Shown here: positions 1 to 8,453 of the stretch, piece by piece
Layout of the letters: each line of letters begins with the position of its first letter
Numbering within the stretch: the first letter of the stretch is position 1
DNA from: Akkermansiaceae bacterium
Lineage (GTDB): Bacteria; Verrucomicrobiota; Verrucomicrobiia; Verrucomicrobiales; Akkermansiaceae
Direction: 5' to 3'
Assembly: GCA_023263995.1 (NCBI GenBank)
Contig: JALQTQ010000001.1
Location: 1-47,826, forward strand
Length of the DNA stretch: 47,826 nucleotides
Notes under the pieces: model-generated
The model's database searches: none
Told to the model about the DNA's origin: nothing
The model's input: only the letters and a program-made list of their open reading frames with translations
Program-made: the position numbers and the translations under genes

Positions 1-1088
1 TCACCTTGGGCCCCTGGGTTTCCCCTTTCGTGGATGCGGGGATCATAGGGTTGAGGCCGTTCTTGCAGGATCATGGCGCGAGGGATGGCATGGGGAGAGT
101 CGGCCCGAAATTGTTCGAACTGCCCGATGAGGGTTTGAAATTTTTCCCGTTGGACCTGGTTCAACATCCGCTGGATTTCCCCGGGCGGGTTGAAGTTGAA
201 AATATCATCAGGAGGCTGGTAGCTTGGGGCGCAGCTGGACAGGTGGTTGTGGATGGCCATGGCCTTCTGGCGAAGGGCTTCGCGGTAAGCCTGAGCTGCG
301 GGTTCGGGTGACGGTTCGGCGATGGCGGGGAGTTGGTCCGGGACAAAGGAGCTGTTGAAGACGCCGTAGAGGGCGTAGTAGTCCGCTGTCGGAATGGGAT
401 CGGTCTTGTGGTCGTGGCAACGGGCGCAGGCCACGGTGAGACCCATGATACTGCGGGTGGAGACGTCGATGCGATCGGCGATGACGAGGTGGTTCTGCCC
501 GCCTTGGTAGCCGCGCCCCACCGTGAGGAACCCAAGAGCAGCCAACTCCTCGCGGGGAAGGTCGGGGATGAGATCAGCGGCAATCTGACGGTGCAGGAAT
601 TGGTCGTAGGGTAGATCTTTGTTGAGGGCACGAATGACCCAGTCCCGGTATGTGTAGGCAAAGGGGTAGTCCTCGCGGCGGGGAAGGGCCGCGCCCCGGG
701 TGTCGGCATAGCGGGCGATGTCGAGCCAGTGGCGACCCCAGCGCTCACCGAAGGCGGGGCGGTCTAGCAGGTCATCGATTAAGTGACGGAGCCAATCGGC
801 CCGCTGGTCGTTGATCGCCGTCGCGAGTTCCTCCTTGCTCGGGAGAAGGCCGGTGAGGACGTGGAAGGCCCGGCGCACCAGCACCTGGCGCCCGGCCGGA
901 GGCATCGGCGAGAGACCGGCTTGCACGAGCTTTCCCTTGATCAGCCGGTCAATGGAGCGGACGTCGGTCGACGGCATCTTGAAGGCCCAATGTTGTTGGA
1001 CCGGGGTGGTGGGGCCGGGCGGTGGGAATCCCTCGAAAGCCCCCAAGCCTCCGATGATCAAGCAGTAAAAAAAAGCGACCAACCTCAC
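1..1088 (-). CDS. DUF1549 (PSCyt2) domain protein, 3' end outside window
   Basis: The minus-strand frame stays open to the first base of the window, so the C-terminus (expected DUF1553/PSD1) is missing. After a hydrophobic N-terminus comes an HWAF motif, then DUF1549 signatures: GERWGRHWLDIARYADTRG, YRDWVIRALNKDLPYDQF, and a CARCHDHKTDPIP segment holding a CxxCH heme-type motif. The visible end (RGNPGAQG) looks like the entry into DUF1553. The N-terminal PSCyt1 cytochrome domain found in many relatives is absent. The start is uncertain. GTG at 1088 gives a plausible signal peptide (MRLVAFFYCLIIGG), with an in-frame TGA just upstream, but this codon lies in the loop of the preceding gene's terminator. 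TTG at 1061 is an alternative. The family is typical of Planctomycetes and Verrucomicrobia and usually pairs with DUF1501 proteins; its biochemical role is not established. Confidence 0.85.
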   Translation of the reverse strand, partial: MRLVAFFYCLIIGGLGAFEGFPPPGPTTPVQQHWAFKMPSTDVRSIDRLIKGKLVQAGLSPMPPAGRQVLVRRAFHVLTGLLPSKEELATAINDQRADWLRHLIDDLLDRPAFGERWGRHWLDIARYADTRGAALPRREDYPFAYTYRDWVIRALNKDLPYDQFLHRQIAADLIPDLPREELAALGFLTVGRGYQGGQNHLVIADRIDVSTRSIMGLTVACARCHDHKTDPIPTADYYALYGVFNSSFVPDQLPAIAEPSPEPAAQAYREALRQKAMAIHNHLSSCAPSYQPPDDIFNFNPPGEIQRMLNQVQREKFQTLIGQFEQFRADSPHAIPRAMILQERPQPYDPRIHERGNPGAQG

Positions 1089-1096
1089 GGTTGGTC
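1067..1096 (-). terminator. Rho-independent terminator of the 1152-2537 gene
   Basis: On the minus strand a perfect 8-bp stem (GACCAACC/GGTTGGTC) with a GTGA loop is followed by GC and eight T residues. It lies 56 bases after the stop of the upstream gene. The loop contains the best candidate start codon (GTG) of the next gene. Confidence 0.85.
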
Positions 1097-1151
1097 ACTA
1101 CGATGGAGGACGACCCGGTCTTTCCCGGGCCGGTGGTCCCTCGTCGTTTCT

Positions 1152-2537
1152 TTATCGTCCGCCTCCGAACGGGCCGCCGCGGCGGAAATCGCGTGGCGGT
1201 TCGGTGATTGACTTCACTGCTTCCTCGTTGAGACCGCTGTTTTGGATCCACTGCTCGGCGGCGGCGCGGTCCTGGCGATACCAGTCTTGGGCGACCTCGA
1301 TGACGGCTTGTTGGCGGGACTCAGCGTTGGTGATGGTTTCGGCCCAAGCCATGGCTCCGGCCGGGTCCTCCCGGGAAACCCTGGTGGCGTAACCTTCCAC
1401 GGCGGCGTCCCGCTCGGGGGAGTCTGTCAGGGTCCGGAGAAATTCTCCCGCAGCAGCGGCATCCTGACGGGCCCAGTTTTGCATCGTTTCCTCGTATGCT
1501 TGGGCTTTGGCGTTACCGGAGAGTTGGTTGGCCCAATCCATGACTGCTTTGGGGTCCTCGCGGGACCAATCGTCGGCGAGGCGGTTGACAGCGAAGGAAG
1601 CGGCTTCTTCGTTACCGTATTGCGCGATCCACTCGGCGGCCTGCTCCCGGTCTTTCTGCATAATTTCCATCGTGACGCGGGTGAGGGCCCCGGAGCGGAG
1701 GTCGGGGTCTTTGACGGTGTCGACCCAGCTTTTTGTCTGGTCGAGTCCCTGCTCAAGCATTTCTCCGGTGACCATGGCCATGTAGATCCCGCGGGCCCGG
1801 TTGCCTTCTTCGGAGGTGGGCATGGCCTTGATGAAGCTCATCGCTTCGTCGACGCCATTCACTAGCATACCTTGGATCACACCAAAGGCCGCTCCCCGTT
1901 GCTCGCGTTCGTCCTCGATGCTGGCCACGTAGGCCGAGGCGGCGGCACCATCAACGGTGGCCCAGCCGGAAAGGACGCTTCCCAGTTCTCCAGGTCCGCG
2001 GTCGCGCCCCCAACCTCCCCGTCCACGGTCACCTTCTTCTTCTTCGCTTGCGGCCAGTTCCTTGAGGGCAGCTACCGCGCCGGGTCCGTCGATTCGCCCC
2101 CAAGCGTTGGCCAAGAGGCGGAGTTGCTCGTCGCCGCCGCGGCCGAAGGGACCACCCCGGCTGTTTTTCCGAAGGGCCAGGAAGGCTTCCTTGGCATTGT
2201 CCGGAGTCAGGTTCTCCAAGAGCGCGGCGAACATTTTTTGTCTCAGGATGGGGTCGTTCGTGTCCGTGATTTCCTTCATCACCGCCTCCATATCGGTGGC
2301 AGCGATGGTGCCATCGACGAGGTATCGGGCGAGAAACTCGGATCCGGCACCTGCATCGTCCGATCCGGAGCGGCTACTGCGTCGTGAACTGCCAAGGCGG
2401 TCGCGGCTCGATTTGCGATTCTCGGCTGACGGGTCCCCGGATTCTTCGGAGCTTGAACCGGGGTTCATGGTCCAGCCGAGTCCAAAGGCGGCGGCGGCGG
2501 AGAGGGAGAACAGGGGAATCAGGGTGGAGTTCTTCAT
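1152..2537 (-). CDS. exported helical-repeat protein, function unknown
   Basis: A 461-aa protein with an N-terminal hydrophobic segment (about residues 5-25, MKNSTLIPLFSLSAAAAFGL), then a Ser/Arg/Asp-rich low-complexity linker to about residue 65. The rest is made of degenerate helical repeats of about 30-45 residues, with recurring pairs such as DWSREDPKAVMDWANQL, NWARQDAAAAGEFL and DWYRQDRAAAEQWI. Repeats of this type resemble HEAT or TPR solenoids and suggest a protein-binding scaffold outside the cytoplasm. The tail is Gly/Arg-rich. Many Verrucomicrobiae encode similar proteins without a known role, so no function is assigned. The gene is monocistronic, divergent from fabI and followed by a strong terminator. 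Confidence 0.8.
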   Translation of the reverse strand: MKNSTLIPLFSLSAAAAFGLGWTMNPGSSSEESGDPSAENRKSSRDRLGSSRRSSRSGSDDAGAGSEFLARYLVDGTIAATDMEAVMKEITDTNDPILRQKMFAALLENLTPDNAKEAFLALRKNSRGGPFGRGGDEQLRLLANAWGRIDGPGAVAALKELAASEEEEGDRGRGGWGRDRGPGELGSVLSGWATVDGAAASAYVASIEDEREQRGAAFGVIQGMLVNGVDEAMSFIKAMPTSEEGNRARGIYMAMVTGEMLEQGLDQTKSWVDTVKDPDLRSGALTRVTMEIMQKDREQAAEWIAQYGNEEAASFAVNRLADDWSREDPKAVMDWANQLSGNAKAQAYEETMQNWARQDAAAAGEFLRTLTDSPERDAAVEGYATRVSREDPAGAMAWAETITNAESRQQAVIEVAQDWYRQDRAAAEQWIQNSGLNEEAVKSITEPPRDFRRGGPFGGGR

Positions 2538-2696
2538 GATTTTGCGTGAATGCTTATGGAACCAAACGGTTCAGGGGAAGTTGCGCAAAAATCGAATTTT
2601 TTTGGGAATCATCATTTTGGCGATCGGGAGGGGGCGGTCGACAGGTTGGCCGCAAAGTGATTGCCATCGGGTCGGGGTTGAGAGATGGTCTCGCCC

Positions 2697-3473
2697 ATGA
2701 ACGACAAGCCTTTGAGCGGGAAAACCGCGGTTGTTTTTGGAGTGGCCAACAAGCGAAGCATTGCCTGGGCGATTGCCAAGGCGTGGGCCGATGCTGGGGC
2801 TAGGTTGATTTTCAATTACCAGGGGGAGCGTCTGAAGGACAATGTTGAGCAATTGGCGGGAACCTTTGGTGAGGACGTGCCCCTATACCCCTGCGATGTC
2901 ACCAGTGATGAGGAGATTGATGCTTTCTTTGCCAAAGTGAAGGAGCATAGCGAGACCATCGATCTGGTGTTGCATTCGGTGGCCTTCGCGCCGAAGGAGG
3001 CACTGGAGGGTGATTTTCTCGGGACCTCGCGGGAGGCCTTCAAGATGTCCCATGACATCAGTGCGTATTCGTTGGTGGCACTGGCTCAGCGGGCGGTGCC
3101 GATGATGCCCCATGGCGGAAGCATCATCGCGATGAGCTACTATGGCGCGGTCAAGGTGGTGCCAAATTACAATGTGATGGGGGTGGCCAAGGCGAGCCTG
3201 GAGGCTTCCACCCGTTATCTCGCGGCTGACTTGGGGCCTAAAAGAATCCGGGTCAATTGCATCAGTGCGGGGCCGGTGCAGACCTTGGCGGCGCGTGGAA
3301 TTGCAGGTTTTGGCAGTATGATCAAACACTACGAGGAGCATGCCCCGCTGCAGCGGTCCTGCACCACCGAAGAACTCGGAGCAACCGGGGTGTTCCTGGC
3401 AGGCGACGGTGCGGCCTCCATCACCGGTCAGGTTCTTTACGTCGATGGCGGCTATGAGATCATGGGAATGTAG
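2697..3473 (+). CDS. fabI: enoyl-[acyl-carrier-protein] reductase (NADH), FabI type
   Basis: Catalyses the last reductive step of each fatty-acid elongation round, reducing trans-2-enoyl-ACP with NADH in the cytoplasm. It is a short-chain dehydrogenase of 258 residues counted from ATG 2697, close to the usual FabI length. The cofactor loop GVANKRSIAWAIAKA lies at about 15-29. The FabI Y-X6-K signature is intact: Tyr148, Tyr158 and Lys165 in a context (PNYNVMGVAKASLEA) that follows E. coli FabI. ATG 2697 is preferred to ATG 2685 because a GAGAG sequence lies about 12 bases upstream and MNDKPLSGK fits family N-termini. The gene stands alone and is not in a fab cluster. FabI is the triclosan target in bacteria that depend on it. 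Confidence 0.95.
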   Translation: MNDKPLSGKTAVVFGVANKRSIAWAIAKAWADAGARLIFNYQGERLKDNVEQLAGTFGEDVPLYPCDVTSDEEIDAFFAKVKEHSETIDLVLHSVAFAPKEALEGDFLGTSREAFKMSHDISAYSLVALAQRAVPMMPHGGSIIAMSYYGAVKVVPNYNVMGVAKASLEASTRYLAADLGPKRIRVNCISAGPVQTLAARGIAGFGSMIKHYEEHAPLQRSCTTEELGATGVFLAGDGAASITGQVLYVDGGYEIMGM

Positions 3474-3631
3474 ATCCCAATCCCCAATGATCGGGTGGGA
3501 TGACGGAAAGGAGGGACAACGGACGGTCCGGCGACGGGGGGCTTGGTGTGTGGACTCCTTTCCCTCGTCTTCTTCAGTTTTTGTGGAGGGGTTCTCTACG
3601 GGGTTCCGGCGGCAGGCTTGGTGGGCCCCGA

Positions 3632-6600
3632 TTACTTCTTCCGTTGGGAATTGTAGATAGCGGGGGCCAGCTTTTTGGAGCGTTCCTTGACTTCTTTTTT
3701 GAGGACTTCGATGGCCTTATCGAGCTGCGGGTCTTTCCCGGCTGAAAGGTCGCCGGGGTGGACATCGATGATGACATGGGGAACCGCCCCGTGGAGTTCC
3801 ATGTCCTCGCCATTCTGGGGGAGGAACCAGCCTCGACCGGGAAGGCGCATGCGGCCGAGGTCGAGGATAGTGGCGGACCCGGTTGAGATCACCCCGCCTG
3901 CGGTGGGCATGCCGATCACCTTGCCCCGATTGAGAGTCTTGATGGCATGGGAGAAGATCTCGGCATTCGAGAAGGAATTCTCGTTGCAGAGAACCACGAT
4001 GGGTTTGTTCCAACTGGCATAGACGAGACGGTCTTGTGGATACCCCGGTTGACCGTTGCGACCGATGGTGTAGGCGTGCACCGGCTGAGTCAGGACGGTG
4101 AGAAGGTGGTCGGTGGTGAAGCCGCCACCATTGTCGCGCACGTCGATGACGAGACCGTCCTTGCCGGCTCCTCGTTCGTAGATGTGTTGTTCAAACTTTT
4201 CAAACTCCTCCCACATCATGCGGGCGATATGGAGATAGCCGAGGGTTCCTTTGGACTGGCCTTCGACCCGTTCGAGGCGGTCGTCGAGGTGCGCCGCTCC
4301 GGCGAAGCTGCGAGCTTGGGAGTAGCTGACGGGGCGCAGGGTGACTTCGCGGGCCTCCTCATCGTCCGTTCCTTTCACCGTCAGGGTCAGGTCACGGTCG
4401 AGCGGACCGTTGAGGGCACGGGTGAGGGAATCCTGGGAGCCGATCTTCTCACCATCGACTCCGAGGATGCGGTCACCGAGTTTGAGTGAGCTGCCCGGTT
4501 GGTCGGCCGGCCCGTTCGGGAAGACGAAGGTCACGCGGCGTTCAGGATCGAGCCGGACGCCGAGGTGGGGGGTGGTTTCCCGCAGGGCTTCATCGAATTT
4601 CCATTCTCCGGGGAAGTTGGTGGGGTAGAAGCCCATGTGGGAGGCATTCAGTTCGCCGAGCATGAGGGCCATGATCCGAGCGTAGGTGTCTTTGTCGGCG
4701 GCCTGCCCCGCGGCCTCCTCATACTTGGTGCGGATCGCATTCCAGTCGCGGTTGTTGAGGGCGGGATCATAGAAGCGGTCGCGCAGGGTCCGCCACGCCA
4801 TGCGCAGGCCCAGCCGTTGATGGCTGACTCGGTCTCTCTCGTATGCCAGCTTGATACCGTAGGTGGTGACCTTTCCCCGGTTGAGGAATGCGGGGATGCC
4901 GTTGGAGAGAAAATAGATCTTGTCGTGATCGCGGTAACGAATCAGAGGGCCGGAAGCCTTGATCATCACGGCGGGGGTGGCTCCGCCCTTGGCCTCGACG
5001 CGGTAGATGTTTCCTCCCGACTGGAAGATGAGGTTCTTCGAATCCGGCATCCAGTGGAGTTGGGAAGGACCCAGCCCGTTGAGTTTGATTCGCTGGATGC
5101 GTTGGTGGATGTCCTCGAAGTCGATTGCGAGTCCGGGGTCGGCTTTCTTTTCCGGCTCCTCTGGTTTTCCCCCGTCAGCCTCTTCTGTTTCGTCTTCCGC
5201 TTCCTCCTTTTTTTCTTCCGCGGGTGTTTCCTCCTTTTTTTTCTCCTGATATTGCGGGTCTTGGGCCATGGCCTTGCGGGCCGACTCGAGGCGCGCGTCG
5301 CGGTCGCTCCGGAAGTGGGTCTCGCGGGTCAGGTGGACGAAAAAGAGGTCGACTTCGGTCGAATGCCGTCGGGCCGCGAAGGCGAGGGTTTTGCCGTCGG
5401 GGGACCACTGCGGGGCGTAGTCCGAATCGGGGTGGCGTGAGACGTTCACCGGATCGCTTTTGCCGTCGGTGGCGACGATGTAGACATCGCTATTGTAGTT
5501 TTCGTCTTCGGTCGAGTAGGCGAGGTATTTGCCCTTGGGGGACCAGACGTAGGATGGAGAATTCCAGTGCTTGAGAAGGGGGCGGGCTTCCGAGCCGTCC
5601 GGTTTGGCCACCATCAAGGTGCCGGGGGATTCGACCCAGGCGATGAGTTTTTCATCGGGGCTGAGCGAGAAGCCCCATTTGTCCTTGGGGCCTTTGGTGA
5701 TGGGTTGGCTTTCGAGCGACTCGGTCGTCCACCAGAAGGCCTTGGGGTCGGAGCGCGAGAGACGGTGGTAGTTGACGGTGAGGCCGTTGTCTCTTTTGAA
5801 ATAGAGGAACTTGCCGTTGTCGGCGAAGTAGAGGTCGGATTCGAGCGCGGGGGTGTCGGTGAGGCGGTGGGGTTCCTTGAGCACGGTGTCCATGGCCCAG
5901 ATGTCGCCTCCGGCGGTGAAGGCCCACTCGAGGCCGGTCGGGGTGACGGTGGCATCGCGGGTGGAGCTGACCTTGAACGATTCACTTTCGGGGTGTTCGA
6001 GGGTGGTGCGATGGTAGAGCTTGATTTTTTTTGGCTTGCTCGTGGGGTTGGTCGGGAGGTGGTGGAAATCGAAGAGGTGGCGAAAGACGAGGGATTTGCC
6101 ATCGCGTGACAAGGCGGGGGCGAAGACGCTGTCGTCCGGAAACTTGGTCAGTTGTCGGTCGTTCTTCTTTCCGAGTTCATGGTGCCAGAGGTTGAAGGCC
6201 CCGGAGCGGGCGGTGACGTAGTAGAATGATTTGCCATCGGGTGCCCAAAGCGGGTAGCGGCAGCCGGTGGGGTGTTTGACCGGCTCGCTGAAGGAATTTT
6301 TTTCACGATCGTAGAGCCAAATGCGGGCCGCCTGGGGACCATGGTAGCCCTTGCGGTAGGTGGGGGCGCCGCCGCGGACAAAGAGGATGTGCTTGCCATC
6401 GGGCGAGTAGCGGCCGTTACGGGCGCTGGCGTCGAAGACGAGCTGCTCGTCTTTCTTGGGATCGAGCGGTTTTTCGAGCAGGCGATAAGGAGCCCGGCCG
6501 GCGTGGTCGCGGATGCCGCTGACGAGGATGACCGGCTTGTTGGGGTGGAGGTCCTCGAGGAGAGAGCCTTCCGAGTGGAAGGTGATTTGTTCTGGAACGC

Positions 6601-6898
6601 CGCCGACGAGGGGCATGCGGTAGACCTGGTTGGAGCCGTTGCGTTCGGAATTGAAGAAGACAAACTTGCCGTCGTGGGAAAGCTTAGGGTTGTCATCCGG
6701 GGCGGAGTGGAAGGTGAGGCGTTCGGCTTCCCCACCATTCACGGAGGCGGTCCAGAGGTCACCGTTCCAGGCGAAGACGAGAGTCTTTCCATCGGGAGTG
6801 AGGTCGCCCGAGACTGGGAGCCGGATATCCTGCAGGGCCGGGACGGGGCAGGCGACGGCGACGAGCAATGCCAAGGAGACGAGGGTATTGCGAAGCAT
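3632..6898 (-). CDS. tricorn-type S41 protease with beta-propeller, exported
   Basis: A 1088-aa protein with a signal peptide (MLRNTLVSLALLVAVACPVPA). Residues of about 25-540 hold WD40/PD40-type propeller blades (repeated SPDGK, LSHDGK and SRDGK motifs). A Lys/Glu-rich insert follows at about 545-590, then tricorn core and PDZ-like segments (GVRLDPERRVTFVFP, GDRILGVDGEKIG). The C-terminal S41 peptidase domain carries NENSFSNAEIFSHAIK; Ser977, before N-A-E, is the likely nucleophile by alignment to S41 families. This order matches tricorn homologues, which degrade peptides, but the signal peptide places this one in the periplasm. It probably trims peptides released by other proteases. The acidic/basic insert is unusually long. 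The sixA-type gene begins 72 bases downstream on the same strand and may be co-transcribed. Confidence 0.9.
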   Translation of the reverse strand: MLRNTLVSLALLVAVACPVPALQDIRLPVSGDLTPDGKTLVFAWNGDLWTASVNGGEAERLTFHSAPDDNPKLSHDGKFVFFNSERNGSNQVYRMPLVGGVPEQITFHSEGSLLEDLHPNKPVILVSGIRDHAGRAPYRLLEKPLDPKKDEQLVFDASARNGRYSPDGKHILFVRGGAPTYRKGYHGPQAARIWLYDREKNSFSEPVKHPTGCRYPLWAPDGKSFYYVTARSGAFNLWHHELGKKNDRQLTKFPDDSVFAPALSRDGKSLVFRHLFDFHHLPTNPTSKPKKIKLYHRTTLEHPESESFKVSSTRDATVTPTGLEWAFTAGGDIWAMDTVLKEPHRLTDTPALESDLYFADNGKFLYFKRDNGLTVNYHRLSRSDPKAFWWTTESLESQPITKGPKDKWGFSLSPDEKLIAWVESPGTLMVAKPDGSEARPLLKHWNSPSYVWSPKGKYLAYSTEDENYNSDVYIVATDGKSDPVNVSRHPDSDYAPQWSPDGKTLAFAARRHSTEVDLFFVHLTRETHFRSDRDARLESARKAMAQDPQYQEKKKEETPAEEKKEEAEDETEEADGGKPEEPEKKADPGLAIDFEDIHQRIQRIKLNGLGPSQLHWMPDSKNLIFQSGGNIYRVEAKGGATPAVMIKASGPLIRYRDHDKIYFLSNGIPAFLNRGKVTTYGIKLAYERDRVSHQRLGLRMAWRTLRDRFYDPALNNRDWNAIRTKYEEAAGQAADKDTYARIMALMLGELNASHMGFYPTNFPGEWKFDEALRETTPHLGVRLDPERRVTFVFPNGPADQPGSSLKLGDRILGVDGEKIGSQDSLTRALNGPLDRDLTLTVKGTDDEEAREVTLRPVSYSQARSFAGAAHLDDRLERVEGQSKGTLGYLHIARMMWEEFEKFEQHIYERGAGKDGLVIDVRDNGGGFTTDHLLTVLTQPVHAYTIGRNGQPGYPQDRLVYASWNKPIVVLCNENSFSNAEIFSHAIKTLNRGKVIGMPTAGGVISTGSATILDLGRMRLPGRGWFLPQNGEDMELHGAVPHVIIDVHPGDLSAGKDPQLDKAIEVLKKEVKERSKKLAPAIYNSQRKK

Positions 6899-6970
6899 GG
6901 TGGGACGGTGGGTTCTTTTGGAAAAAAGCCAAGGGGAATTGGCTGGGGAGGAGGTGCCGGGAATGAGTCC

Positions 6971-7432
6971 TCAGTGGAGGAATTTGCAGGGGATGCTGAA
7001 GTTGAGCAGGGGATGGCGGCCCAGTTCGAGGGAGATCAGGGAGGTCTTCTTGACCCGGATCGAGAAGGGGGAGGCCCCGATGAGGTGTTCGACGAGGGCC
7101 GAGAAGTCGGGTTCGTGTCCCACGAGGGCCACCCGTGAGAATTGCTGATAGGCCTTGAGTTCCGCGAGGGCCTGTTCCGGTCGCATCCCACAGGCCAGCC
7201 AAGGTTCGGTGATGGGAGTGGGGCATCCTTCCTCGGCGAGCAGGTCGGCGGTCTCCTTGGCCCGGATGACCGGGCTGGTCAGGAGGACATCGGGAACGAG
7301 GTCGTGTTTGTCTAGGAATCGGCCCACCCGACGGGCTTGCTCGTATCCTTTTTCCACGAGGTGGCGCACGAAGTCACCGCCGGGAAGTCCGTGGGCCTCG
7401 GCGGTGGCGTGGCGGATGAGCAGGAGATTCAT
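6971..7432 (-). CDS. SixA-type phosphohistidine phosphatase (histidine phosphatase superfamily)
   Basis: A 153-aa protein with the histidine-phosphatase RHG motif at the N-terminus (LLIRHATAEA; His8 is the likely phospho-acceptor), Arg57 in the SPVIRAKETADLL helix, and the second catalytic histidine in GHEPD (His106). Length and motif spacing match SixA, which in E. coli removes phosphate from histidine phosphotransfer proteins. Other substrates are possible because members of this superfamily are functionally diverse. It lies between fabG and the tricorn-like protease on the same strand. A short 7-bp tandem repeat lies directly upstream of the start, so no conventional ribosome-binding site is evident. 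Confidence 0.85.
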   Translation of the reverse strand: MNLLLIRHATAEAHGLPGGDFVRHLVEKGYEQARRVGRFLDKHDLVPDVLLTSPVIRAKETADLLAEEGCPTPITEPWLACGMRPEQALAELKAYQQFSRVALVGHEPDFSALVEHLIGASPFSIRVKKTSLISLELGRHPLLNFSIPCKFLH

Positions 7433-7441
7433 TTCGATTGG

Positions 7442-7476
7442 TGAAGGATGAAGGATGAAGGGTGAAGGGTGAAGGA
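7442..7476. repeat. five-copy 7-bp tandem repeat upstream of the phosphatase gene
   Basis: Five adjacent units of TGAAGGA or TGAAGGG occupy the leader between fabG and the sixA-type gene. It is simple-sequence DNA. On the minus strand it reads as repeated CTTCA and cannot act as a purine-rich ribosome-binding site for that gene. Confidence 0.8.
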
Positions 7477-7521
7477 CTTCTGATCCTTTCCCTGATCACG
7501 GTCCTGCCACCGCAGGTTGTG

Positions 7522-8268
7522 TTACATCGTCATACCGCCGTCGACCGCGAGGACCTGTCCGGTAATGTAGCGGGCGTCGGGGCTGGCGAGGAAGAGGGTG
7601 GCGGCGGCGATGTCATCGACCTGGCCGAAGTCGGCGAGAGGGACCTTGGCGATGATGCCCTGCTTGAGGTCGTCCGACAATTCATCGGTCATGTCGGTGG
7701 TGATGAAGCCCGGAGCAATCGCATTGCAGGTGACCTTGCGGCCGGCGAGCTCGCGGGCCACCGACTTGGTGAAGCCGATGAGGCCGGCCTTGGAGGCCGC
7801 ATAGTTGGCTTGGCCGGCGTTGCCGATGAGTCCGATGACTGACGAGATGTTGATGATGCGCGGGTCGGTGCCCTTCATGAGGGGACGCTGGAAGGCTTTG
7901 ACGAGGTTGAAGGCACCTTTGAGGTTGGTGTCGAGGACGGCGTCCCAGTCCTCCGATTTCATCCGCATGAGCAGTCCGTCGCGGGTCACCCCGGCGTTGT
8001 TGACGAGAATGTCGACGCCACCGAGGTCCTCCACGATGGTCTTGGCAGTTTCCTGCACGGCCTCGTGGTCGGAGACGTCGAGGGCATAGAAGCGGGTGGA
8101 ATCGGGGCAGGCGGCGTTGATTTCCTTGGCCGCGGTGCCGCAGCTGGTGGGGTTGCGGGAGATGATGGCGAGCTTGGCTCCCTCCCGGGCGAAGGCGTGG
8201 GCAATGGCGAGGCCGATGCCGCGACCGGCTCCGGTGACAACGACGCGTTTTCCTGCGAACTTGGACAT
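7522..8268 (-). CDS. fabG: 3-oxoacyl-[acyl-carrier-protein] reductase
   Basis: Reduces 3-oxoacyl-ACP to 3-hydroxyacyl-ACP with NADPH during fatty-acid elongation in the cytoplasm. It is a classical short-chain dehydrogenase of 248 residues, the usual FabG length. The cofactor motif TGAGRGIG lies at 12-19, NNAG at 90-93, the catalytic Asn at 115 (DTNLKGAF), Ser143 in NISSVIG and Y-X3-K at 156-160 (NYAASK). The C-terminus ends in TGQVLAVDGGMTM, as in FabG. Neighbouring fab genes (acpP, fabD, fabF) are absent, so a paralogous SDR role is possible, but the whole protein reads as true FabG. Confidence 0.92.
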   Translation of the reverse strand: MSKFAGKRVVVTGAGRGIGLAIAHAFAREGAKLAIISRNPTSCGTAAKEINAACPDSTRFYALDVSDHEAVQETAKTIVEDLGGVDILVNNAGVTRDGLLMRMKSEDWDAVLDTNLKGAFNLVKAFQRPLMKGTDPRIINISSVIGLIGNAGQANYAASKAGLIGFTKSVARELAGRKVTCNAIAPGFITTDMTDELSDDLKQGIIAKVPLADFGQVDDIAAATLFLASPDARYITGQVLAVDGGMTM

Positions 8269-8453
8269 GGCGGGAGGGTGAACGTCGAAGCTGGAAGTTC
8301 CAATGTCGAAATTGGGGAAGGGAGCTGTGAGCAGGGAGCTCGGGGCAATCGTTTCGTGAAGGGCTTGCCAAGGGGGAGGGGGGCGGTTAGGGGCCTTGCC
8401 CCTGGCAAAACCGGTCGGATGGCACGAATCCGGCTTTTCCCCGGCTGTTTCCC

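Noticed and set aside
3474-3501. Terminator after fabI
   Set aside because: An interrupted ATCCCA/TGGGAT stem exists, but no T-run follows on the plus strand.
4499-5440. Long plus-strand frame inside the tricorn-like gene
   Set aside because: Antisense shadow of a well-supported S41 protease gene in GC-rich DNA.
7442-7476. CRISPR-like repeat
   Set aside because: Units are 7 bp, adjacent and without spacers; simple tandem repeat.
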